A stretch of 64,000 nucleotides of DNA from Psoroptes ovis (Eukaryota > Arthropoda > Arachnida > Sarcoptiformes > Psoroptidae), in assembly GCA_002943765.1 (NCBI GenBank), contig PQWQ01000019.1, positions 186,001 to 250,000 of the forward strand. Reading direction: 5' to 3'. The notes below the pieces were generated by a model. It did no database searches. It saw only the letters and a program-made list of their open reading frames with translations, and was not told the origin of the DNA. Below, piece by piece: positions 12,101 to 24,100 of this stretch; the stretch's first letter is position 1, and each line of letters starts with the position of its first letter. The position numbers and the translations under genes are program-made.

Positions 12101-15100
12101 ATAGCCTTAGATTTTTTCGATTTTTCGAAAAATTTCCACGTACTATAGCCTTAGATTTTTTCGATTTTTTGAAAAATTTCCACGTACTATAGCCTTAGAT
12201 TTTTTCGATTTTTTGAGAAATTTCCACGTACTATAGCCTTAGATTTTTTCGATTTTTTGAGAAATTTCCACGTACTATAGCCTTAGATTTTTTCGATTTT
12301 TCGAAAAATTTCCACGTACTATAGCCTTAGATTTTTTCGATTTTTCGAAAAATTTCCACGTACTATAGCCTTAGATTTTTTCGATTTTTTGAAAAATTTT
12401 GACGATGGATAGCCTTAGATTTTTCCAATTTTTCAGAAAATATCCAAAGACTATAGCCTTAGATTTTGATGAATTTTTCAGAAAATTTCCAAAGACTGTA
12501 GCCTTAGATTTTTTCAATTTTTAAGAAAATTTTGACGATCTTAGATCTATAGCCTTACATTTTTTTTAGCGAAAAAAATGAAAAATTATTTTTAAAATTA
12601 TTTTTCATTTTTTTCCGCTGTAATTTGATACAAATTTTCTCGAAAAAAAATTCTGATTAATTCCATGTGAAAAAAAACTTTTTTATTATTTCAACCCTTA
12701 CTCATCCAAGAATTTGATCATAGAAATAAAAAATTCCGATAAATTATCAGATCACAGAATTCGGTGAACACGAATTTTTTTTCCGTTTCCCGAAATCAAA
12801 TTTTACACCCGATTTTATGAAACACCTCATACCCTCATCATCATACTCGATGATGTACTAAGGGTGTAAAACCATCGATCGAAAATGATGGAATCATTGA
12901 ATCATTTTTTTTTATTGAAACATTTAAAAGTGAGGCTAATTTACTTAGTATCATTATGCATTTACTCACTTATTTGTATTCGGAGAGAGGTATAAGAAGA
13001 AGGTTTAAAATGTATAGTCTTTGATGTTTTTCTTTTTTTTTATTTTTGTAGAAAAAGATTATGTGTTAGTCTGTGTATGTGTGTGTTTTGTGTATTTAGT
13101 CACTAAATTTTAGTGTATTTTGTAAACGAAAAGAAAAAAAAGTTAATGGAAAATGTTTGTTACGGGAAAATTTACAGAAAAAATTTGTAAATTTGAAATT
13201 TTGAAAACAAAAAAGTTTTTCTGGATAAATGTTGGAATTTTGAATTTTCATTTTCCTCAATATGAAATATTAGATTGTCCGATAAGTTCTTGCCGATTTT
13301 CTAATGATTCCCTACGATATAATCGGCAAAAACTTTTCGGACAACCTAAAATTTTTCCTATTTAATCATAGAACAACGAGCAGCAAGCATATGTGATGTC
13401 ATTCAATGATATTGAAAAATCATAATTGAGAAAAACAAGTTAACACAAAAACTTTTGGTCCATGTTTTCGTCTATCGTAATGGTCAAACGGGATAAACTT
13501 GCGTCAATTTGCTAAGAATTTTTTGGGGAAAGTTTTTTTCTGGAAATTTTCTCAACATTCCAAGAGAATTTTTCAGAAAATTTCCAAGGAAAATTAAATT
13601 TAAAAAAACATTCATTTTAAGGCATTTAAAAGGTTTATGAAAAAAAAAAAATGAAAATGAAATAATCAAAGGCATTTATATTTTTATGAGTTCAATTGAA
13701 CAAAATGAATTTAAACTTGAGAAATGAAAAATTTCGTGCCATCTAGTGGTCGAGTATTTTTTCAAAATTTGCATTTAAAACTGTCAACTATTTCAACAGA
13801 TATAGCAAAACTGCCCGAGTCTCGCTCGGGATGAGCAGTGTGAGCGCAAAAATAAAGAACGTGATCATACCGTCGTGTACAGTTATTTGGTCGAAAATTC
13901 CTGTAAAATTTCCGGAAAAAAAGCCTGTAAATTATTACATGTTTTTTGAGCTATTTTGAATCTCAAATATCATTAAAATTTATTTTTATCATTAAAAATA
14001 ATTATTAGCTGAAGCTAAATAATTAAAATTTAGATGTAGAAAGTCATTATTATTCAATGATTTTAATGATGTAAAAATGGTTGACATTTTTAAAAATAAT
14101 AAATTCCGGGAAGTTTCTTTAGAAATTTTCTTTAGAAAAAAAAAATTAATAAGAAATTCATTAATAAGAATTCAAAGAAAATTCAATGAATAATCAATGG
14201 ATAATATGCAAAACTGCAGGCGGCTTCAACCTTTTATTATTTTATTTATTTAAATGTGAAAAGGTGTCAAACATCTGCGGGAAATTTTCCGGCAAAAAAA
14301 AATCTTCGTCAAGCGATTGTCATGGAAATATTTGAGTGATTTCATACAAGGCCATGAGAATGAGAATCCTACGGAATCGCCCGAGCATTTTGGGCGACAT
14401 TCAATTAGCTGTCTGTGCCTGACGGCACACAGCTGGTGTACCATCTTGAGATCAAAAACCAATTACCCCAACAAACCCCTTGTCGCCGATTGTTTAGAAT
14501 TCGGCAAAATAAATTTAAATTCAAATTTGAATCAATAAAAAAAAACGTTTGATAAAATTTAAATAAACATTTGTTGTAAAACATGTGAGTGTGCGGGTTC
14601 AAAGGGTTGTATTAGCTGTTTCATTGATTTTGAAGATGAATTCAATATTTTTCCAAATAAGAAAACATAAATTACAGATATGATACATACCCGATGTAGC
14701 CAAAATGATACCCAAGAAATAATGACAATCAATGATGCTGGTATATAGATTTGTATCAAATAATAACCCATAGATCTGACGAATTCAATTTCACAGACTA
14801 AACGTGAATAATTTCCTGGTTATTTGAAAAAAATTGAAAATAAATATTCAAAAAGGTTAATCAATGCTAATATCGAAAGATATCAATGATTGAATTTGAA
14901 TATTCATGAGGGGTGTATCTTGAAATGGGCGTATTCGAAAATCGAATGATTTAACTAATCATATTATTGATCATTATTGACGAAATATAGATGGCATGGG
15001 TGTATAACCGCATGATCTTACACTCATGTTCAAGCTGATGTTGTCGAAAGATGAATATATAATGTGTGTTTTTAATGTTGTGAATTTGATGATGATTTAT

Positions 15101-18100
15101 AATTTTTTATTTTAAAATGTTAATAAAATTCAATAGATTATGAGACTGAAATTATCATGGAACCCAACAACTCATCATCTGTAGCTCCGTCAACATCGTT
15201 CCAATTATCAACAACTTCTGAAACATCAACTTCGGCTAATGTACAATTTCAAGATGTTAAAGTCGATCGTTTGACAAACTCCAATTATTATTCATGGAGA
15301 AATTTAATGAAATTCATCTTGAAAGAAAACGATGTATGGCATTGTATATCGGGTGAAGAGGGCACTGAAAAACAAAAGATCAAAACGATGCGAATTCTGT
15401 TATCTTCAATAGACGATGTCCATCGAAGCCGTTTTGCAAACGTGGAGCAGCCGAATGTTATATGGTCATTATTAGAACAAGAATACGCCACCACGTCAAT
15501 CGCTTTTCAGACATCGGTGTTTACAAAATTAGTCAGATTAAGACCAGATATCGGATCGTGCATCAAATATCTCGATGAATTTAAAAATTTAATAAATCAG
15601 CTGCAAATCTCTGGTTTTACACTACCACCAGCTATAGAAAATCGTTTATTGTTGGCCAATCTACCAGAGGAATTTGATTCAATGATCACGGCCCTCAGCA
15701 TGATCTACAAAAGTGAAGAACCATCGTTTCAAACCATTAAAAACGAGATACTTCAATTCGAATCTCGTTACGTACAACGTCAAATTGTTTCAAATAAACA
15801 CCCCTCTAACATGATTATTGAAAATGAAGCTAATTTGGCTAATAGAAAAAATACTAAATTTTGCAAGTACTGTAAGATTAACGGACACGTTATTGACGAA
15901 TGTTTCAAGTTGAAACGTAAAAAGAAAAATTATAGCGTTGAGAATCTAAATTCAAATTTTTCTGGTCTGTGTTTTAATTCAAATAATTCGAATTTGTCCC
16001 AAACCATCATTGACTCTGGTGCGAATAGACACTATTTTGGTGATAAGAGCGTGTTCACAAGCATTAAACGTTATCATGATTTCGTAAAATTTGCCAATGG
16101 TACTAAGGCACACATCTCTGGTGTTGGTTCTGTCCAGTTATATTTAAAAAATAATCTCATTCTTCGATTAGAAAATGTATTTTATGTACCATCGTTCAGA
16201 AATAATTTGATTTCGCATTGTCTCTTAATGAAAGAAAAAAATGTCACCAAAATTATTATTGATAACAACAAATCATCATTTTATAATAATGAACAATTAT
16301 TACTTCATACAGTTAATGATAATGACATGACCGTATTAGAATTGGAAAATAATTTCAGTGCCATGTCATGTTTATTGCACGAAAAATTTGGCCACCCAGG
16401 TATAGAAAAAACAAGACGAATTCACCAAATGCTCAAAATTCCAATACAAACGATCGAAAATTGTGATGTTTGTTTATCTTCTAAATTTAAATCACTACCA
16501 TATCCTGAATCATCGTCAATCAGTAGTGCGCCACTTGAATTAATCCACTTTGATGTTTGTGGTCCATTAGAAGAAAGTTACGAACGTTTTAAATATTTTG
16601 TATTATTTACAGATGATTTCTCAAGATACACGTTGTCTTATTTTCTAAAAAACAGGTCAGAAATCTTTGAAATTTTTGTTCAGTATAAAAATATGATTGA
16701 AAATCTTCTGGACCGCAAAATTAAAACAATTCGCTCAGACAATGCACGTGAGTTTCTGAGCTTTAAGTTCAAAAATTTTCTCAAACAATGTGGCATTAGG
16801 CATCAATTATCGGTTCCGTATTGCCATCAGCAGAATGGAACTGCTGAAAGAATGATTCAGAAAATTACAACTATGGCCCGATCATTATTACTACAAAGTA
16901 ATTCGCCAACGCGATTATGGCCACAAGCAATTGGTACCGCAGTCCATATTGCTAATCGTTCTCCTCATAAAAGAATAAATGATATTCCATTCAATAAAAT
17001 ATTTAAAAAATATCCCAATGTGAAACATTTTCATGTGTTTGGATCTACAGCATATAGTCTAGTAAGAAAAAAATCTAAATTTCACGCTACGTCGAAAAAA
17101 TGTGTATTTGTTGGCTATTCTTTTGATTGTAAGGCATTCAGATTATTTGATCCAAACAGCAGAACAATTTTTGTTGAACGAAATGTCAAAATTTTAGACG
17201 GTGATTATTATTTCAAAAATCATAATTTATCAAGTGATGATCGAAATGAATTTGCTAGAAATGATATATCGAATCTATTCAGTTTGTGTTATCCTATTCA
17301 AGAATCTGAACAGGTCATTCCCTCTACATCTAATGATATTTCAACAAATAATGATCCTGTCAATAATGATGATTCAACAAATAATGACCTTGTTAATGAC
17401 AACGATTCTACAATTACTGAAGTCGAAGAAAGTGGAAGAAACAAGAAATTAGTTCGAGAAATGAAATATCTTGATCAATCGGCCATCATAAATGATGGAC
17501 GTCGCTACCCACTACGAAACACTAATGTTGATGTAAATTTTGTTGATGGTAATGAAGTGAAAGTCCCAAATAATTATAATGAAGCGATTTCGAGTGACCA
17601 AAAAGAAAATTGGATCGCCGCAATGAATGATGAATTAAATTCGTTCTCTAAAAACCAAGTATTCGAAGAAATCGATGAAAGAAACTGTGATAAAAAACCG
17701 TTATCATCCCGGTGGGTGTTCACGTTAAAAAAAGATGAATATGATAGAATCATTAAATATAAAGCGCGTTTTGTAATAAGAGGTGATAATCAACAACATA
17801 GCATTGATTACAACGAAATTTTTTCACCTGTGGCCAACATCACAACATTACGTGTAGTATTAACAATTGCAGCAGCTAAAAATTATTGTTTATCGCATCT
17901 TGATGTTAATACAGCTTATTTACATGCTGACTTAGAAGAAACTATATACGTGAAACCACCGGTCGGATTCGCTAATGATGGTAAATTGTGGAAATTACAT
18001 AAAAGTGTTTATGGTCTCAAACAATCTGCACGAAATTGGTTCTTTCACTTAAATAAAATATTATGTAATGATTTCATCCAAAGCAAAAACGATTCGTGTT

Positions 18101-21100
18101 TGTATAAACATAAAACATATGATTTATTCGTACTAGTATATGTGGATGACATATTAGTGGCTCATCAAAAACGTGAACATTTTGATATGGTTTTTAATTT
18201 GTTGTCAAAAAAACTTTCAATACGTAATCTAGGTAACATAAAAAAGTTCTGTGGTTTAGAGATCGTAAAAAAAGTTGATGGATTCCATGTATCCCAAAAA
18301 AAATTTTTGGATGAACTGGTCAGAGAGTTTAAAATTGATACGTTGGGTAAATTCCCGAAAACACCTTTACAAGCATTCGATTTAGATGAAAATAGTCCAG
18401 TTTTTTCAGATGGCTCATTGTGCAGACGCTTGATTGGCTCAATTCAATATTTAACAAGATCAAGGCCTGATGTTTGCGCTAGCATAAACGTATTGTCTAC
18501 AAAGATGCAAAATCCCACCGTTCAGGTTTGGAACGGAGCCAAGAGAATATTGGCTTATCTCCAGGGCACCAGGGATTATGAGCTAGTCCTCGGTAAATTC
18601 AATGATCATCCATTGGAGATATACTCCGATGCTGATTTTGCTAATAATAAATCACGCAAATCTATTAGTGGAATATTGATAAACGTTTATGGTTCAGCAA
18701 TTTACTGGGCTAGTTCAAAACAGAAGTGCGTCGCTATTAGCACCGCCGAAAGTGAATTTTATGCTGCTTCACTCGGACTGTCTGAAGGGTTGTGGATACA
18801 AAGACTATTGATTGATTTCAATATTGTACCTTCAGTGTTCCCGATTTACATTGATAATAAATCAACAATAAAAATGATCGAGAATGGGCAAATGGGTCAA
18901 TCGAAGCATATTGATGTCCGAGCTCATTTCATTCAGGATTATGTCCAGAAAAAATATTGTAAGCTATCGTATTTGCAGTCTGACGATATGTTGGCAGACT
19001 GCCTCACAAAACCAATTAAATTGTCAAATTTAAATTTCATTGTTAATAAGATCATGCGGTTCAGGCGGGGTGACGAAATATAGATGGCATGGGTGTATAA
19101 CCGCATGATCTTACACTCATGTTCAAGCTGATGTTGTCGAAAGATGAATATATAATGTGTGTTTTTAATGTTGTGAATTTGATGATGATTTATAATTTTT
19201 TATTTTAAAATGTTAATAAAATTCAATAATTATGAATGATACTGACCAGTACTTAGCACTTCAACTTTACGACGTTGCAGATGTTTATAAACTTTAAATT
19301 GTGGTAATTCAAGATTTTTTGCCAACACAACATCTGAACCTTGACCATCGATGCCCCATTTGTATTGGATGTCGGCCATTGAATATCCGTCTGTGAAATT
19401 CAAGGGAAAATTTTCAAACATCAAACAGGAAAAAATCAGAGTAAATTCAATTTAAATCGGATTAAAATAGATTTTGATCTTGGAAAAAGAAAAACCATTG
19501 AACAAATGCAACTTACAACTTTCAACTTCAATCGTACAACTTTGTCTATCCATTGGGAAATATTGTAAATTCATTGGACAACTTGATGTAACGGTCAACC
19601 GCATCGACAGGAATACATCACCATTCGATTTAATCCGAATGAATGTATTCGGTGTTGTTGCCATATGAAATTGTGCTGATTTTTCATTTGCAAAAAATGT
19701 ATCTGGTACCCATATTTTTTCCGATACTTCAGCACCAACATACAGTGCATTGATACCTGGTTGTGGTTCAAATTCTAATCGGGAATCACGCCATGATTGA
19801 CGAAAATAGAAATCGGATGTAAAATCCTTGAATTTTTAAAAAAAATGAAAACCGAAACAAAACAATTTGAAATTTTCAAATTTTAATCGAAAAAAATTTT
19901 GAAAAAAATTTGAATTTAAATTAAAATCATTTCAAATTCAATCGGCAAAATAAATATAAATAAATAAATAAATGAATGAAAGCCTTGAAAAAAAGAAGAA
20001 GAAGAAATCTAATCAAATTTTAAATAAACATTTTCGGTTCGATTCAAATCATTTGATTTGATTTGATTTGAATCAAATTGAATCGAAATTGAATTATCAT
20101 CAAAAAATAAAAAATGAAAATAAAATAAAATAAAATCATTTTTACCATTTGTACGGCCGATATTGAACTGATACTTATGATGTGCATTGTGACGCCAACC
20201 TGTACGGGTGGTCCTGCAAGGAGAAAAATAAATGGTTTTGAAAAATCAATTGAAATCATTCATAGAAATTATTATGGAAATTATTCATTGAAAAGTTTTG
20301 TTTCGATTATCATCATCATCATGTTAATCACTTCAGTCATTGATTAATTCATCATCATTGAATCATCATCGATCAATGAATTATCAATGAATCGACATTA
20401 TTCATTATCATCATCATTGATTTTAATCAATTTATTCATAAAAAAATATTCTTCAATTCAATTCAAATCAGGTAAGAAAAAATAAATAAAAAACTTGGAA
20501 ACACATATTCATCATTAGTCAAACAAACAAATAAACGAATAAACAAAAAACAGAAAATAACGATCAATCATATCCTCAAGAAATCTTAGGGTATCGTAAG
20601 GCCTTTGGGTGTATTTGAAAACTCGGGAACTATTAGACTCGATGTACTCAATGGAAATCAGGCCATGTTCCCTCTACAGAACTATAGTCTATGTGCTTTC
20701 TTCGATCTCTCTCTCTCTCTTTGACTAAATTTATCAAAGTTTTTTCTTTCGTATTCAAGAATTCTTCTTTTTTGATAAATATCTGAATTTACACTTTGTG
20801 AAAATGGTAAAAATCTGTCAAAAGTTTTAGTCTATTTTGTGTATACTCTCTCTCGATGTATGATTGTTGAAAAATGATTCTGAGTGATTTACACAATTCT
20901 TCGCTTGTTCATTGATTAATTTACTTTGAGAAAACATTTACTTTGAAGGGTGAGCAAATAAACATATAAACAAACGAATAAAGAGAATGAAACACCCTGA
21001 ATACCTCACGGAAAATTTTGAATAAGAGGAAAACTAGGAATAATAATAAACACACATATTTGAAAACTTACCTGCATAATTAGGACGTACACGTTTATCG

Positions 21101-24100
21101 TAGCCGCTGTCGAAAAATGCATTCAATATTCGGGTAATATTTTGGCCAATGGCTGTTTGTCTGTGTCAGGAGAAAAATAGAAAAAAAAAACAAATCATTG
21201 AAATCGTTGAATTCATTGAAATTACTGAATTCAATGGAGCCATTGAATCCATTTGGCAGACATTAAATAAATACATCGTTCAAATATCACGGAAACAAAT
21301 TTCATTTCATTTAATATCAACTCATATCCGAGATTATAATGATCAAAACTAATTAAAACAATCTAAATGATTCCGAACGATTTAAACGATTCAAAATAAT
21401 TTTGTTTATTTCAAAAATCACTTATATCATTGTGCTTAATCTGTTTTCTGTGTCTATGGTGTTTGTCTATGCCAATAGATAGACACTATTGAAGGATAAA
21501 AACTCTATGAATTTTTCCATAAATATATTTATGATTCTAAACACGAATATTCTCTTTTAATTTTCTCTCATTTCATTTTCCATGATTTAAATTCAAATAT
21601 AATTAAAATTCTTTTGCAAAGGATATTCTTTTACGAGTAAACATTCGTAGAAATAATCGGGGAAATAAATATATCAAAATTTAAATGGGGCCTACGAGAG
21701 TTTTGAATTATTTTTTCGTTGTTGTTTATTTGTTTGTTTGTCCGAATTCATTTATTAGGTTGTCCCATAAGTTCTTGCCGTTTTTCGAATGAAAAAAAAA
21801 TTTTAAAAACGGTAAGAACTTATGGGACAACCTAATATTTTCATTTATTTATTTATTGCAATTTGCGACCGAGTAAACGAGAGAATCACGGAATTTTCAT
21901 TGAATTTCATTGAGAATTTCATTTGAGAATTTCGTTTGATGAAATTTTTGACCTGAATTTCAAATTTTTATTATGATCCATCATATTGTTGTTGTCCAGC
22001 CGTAATATTGTCCAGCCGTATTGCCATATTGCTGTTGTCTAAAAATGATGATTGTGCAATGATTGTCCAAATGATCATGATTATTATTGCTGTAAATTAT
22101 CATTTATTCTATCATTGTTTGAATTAATCTAAAACTCAGATATAAACTTTTTGGATTCAGAATTTTCATCAAAATTTATGAGCTTTTTGTATGCATGAAT
22201 ATATGAACACGAACAACAATGAATATTTCATTGACTTTGAAATTGATTCATCATCATCATCACCACAAAGCAATGAATGACAATTGTGAATCAAAATAAT
22301 CAAAAAATTTCGACCAAAATTCAGCTGAATATTGACGGAAATATTTTGCAATTATTTTTTGCATTGTTTTCATTATCTCGCCAAAAAAGTTTGTTCCAGG
22401 TAAATCCGGGGCCCAGGTAAATATTGGGTTGTCCGATAAGTTCTTGCCGTTTTTTAATTTTTTTTTTCATTCTAAAAATGGCAACAACTTATCGGACAAC
22501 CTAATACATGGACCAGGTAAATCCGGGGAAAAATTCAAAAAATTTTTAATTAAATCACGCTGAAATCACAAAGAATTTGATGTGAAATTTGATTTGATTT
22601 GAAAATTCTAACATTTCAAACATTCTTCATCCTCCAACATTAATTGAATTAAAACACTAATCATCATTGTTTTCAATCAAACAATGTAACATTCAATCAT
22701 TTTATATTTTCAATCAAACAAACTAACAACAACGAAAAAAGTATTCACAAAGTTGCGATTAATTCAAAAGAATTTGAATTAATTAATGAAATTAAATTAA
22801 TTAATCAATGAATTTATTAATTAATTAACGGGAATTTTGTTCCAATGTGAAAAATTCGTGGAAAAATTTCAAAAATTTCAAAAATCACGTTGATTTTCAA
22901 TGAATTATTGAACAAATAATAGACGAATAAATCAACACTTAAAGCTCTTGAATTACGCGTCAATTGAAACAAACATTTTTCAAAGCTTTTCACCAATTCC
23001 CAAAGGTAAATTTTTAGCAAAAACAAAAATTTTGAAAGAATCACAATTTTAAAAAAGAACCAAAAAACGACAAACAAAGTTATTCGACCGAACGGCGTCA
23101 ATCAAACACTTTAACAATTGGTAATAATGACTAATAGCCCGAGAGCACGAAGGGGCTATAGATGGACTCTTGGATGGACTTTTGGACATGAAAATGTCCA
23201 GAAAATTTTGAACACTTTTACATTTTGAAAAAATGAATAATAAAATGAATAATTCAATTGATTGAAGAAACATTGTGTGTTTTTTTAAGCAAAAGTGTAA
23301 AGTTTCAAAGTGTAAATTCTTCTTTTCAAAGAAGAAGAAGAAATTCCGAAAGAAGAATAGGTCCCCAGAGACCTTGTATTCAAGTTCGTGTTCAAGTTAA
23401 AAGCTCGTTAATGGTTTCGATTCACGCTTAATGATTGTCAAATTGTGTTGCAATTAAGCCGAAATGAATGTAAATAAATCTCACTTACTTTGGTCTTTTA
23501 CTGGATCTGCGCGCATCCTTATCGCCACCATCTTTGCTTTTGATTGAAGCAGCCTGTTGAAACTGTGGCTGTTGTGGCCTCTGTTCTTGTGTTGCCATCA
23601 TCAATGATTGATGATGATTATGATGATCATTAATCGATGATGACAATTGATTTTTAAACAATAATTTTCGTTTAATCATCGTTTTCAATTCTTCCATCGA
23701 TGATGATTGTTTATCATCAGATAAATCCAACATCATTGGCATTGATTCGGTTGTTGGCAGTGCTGAAGACATCACTGCTGCTGCTGATGCTACGGGCACC
23801 GTTGTAAACATTAAATTAGATACCAAATTCACTAATAATAATAGTGACAGCAATAATGATGAATATGAACGATTTGTTGAATGTGATCGTTGTCGAAGGC
23901 AATTCGGATTTGATTGTAATCGTAATAATAGCAATGATGATGATAATAGTAATAACAATAATAATAATGGTATATGATATAAATATTTAAAATTATAATA
24001 ACCATGGTAAATAATTTTTTGCCATAAAATTTTCATTATTTTTAATTTTGTCGTAATTTTACTATTCATTGAATATTTAGATTTATTATTATTATTTGCA

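Larger units (their letters stand above)
10462..14690 (-). other. Large intron of the receptor gene between M1 and M2 exons
   Basis: This 4.2-kb intron is bounded by donor GTATGTATC (from 14690) and acceptor TTCATTCAG (ending 10462). It contains a 44-bp minisatellite (11942-12558), a type B miniature element (13270-13349), GC-rich hairpins at 10875-10893, 13813-13830 and 14374-14504, and AT-rich filler. I see no other gene inside. Confidence 0.85.
14978..19228 (+). mobile_element. Complete Ty1/copia LTR retrotransposon
   Basis: A 4251-bp element: 158-bp LTR (14978-15135), primer site, single Gag-Pol frame (15157-19083), short purine-rich tract and 158-bp LTR (19071-19228), bounded by an ATTAT duplication. 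The two LTRs look identical base for base and the frame is open throughout, so the insertion is very recent and possibly still capable of movement. It sits antisense within the receptor intron between the exons ending 19247 and starting 14815. Domain order (protease, integrase, reverse transcriptase, RNase H) places it in copia, not gypsy. Confidence 0.97.

Noticed and set aside
14250..14462. 70-codon minus-strand frame near the M1 exon, considered as an alternative exon
   Set aside because: No in-frame splice sites link it to the receptor and its residues match no part of a Cys-loop channel.
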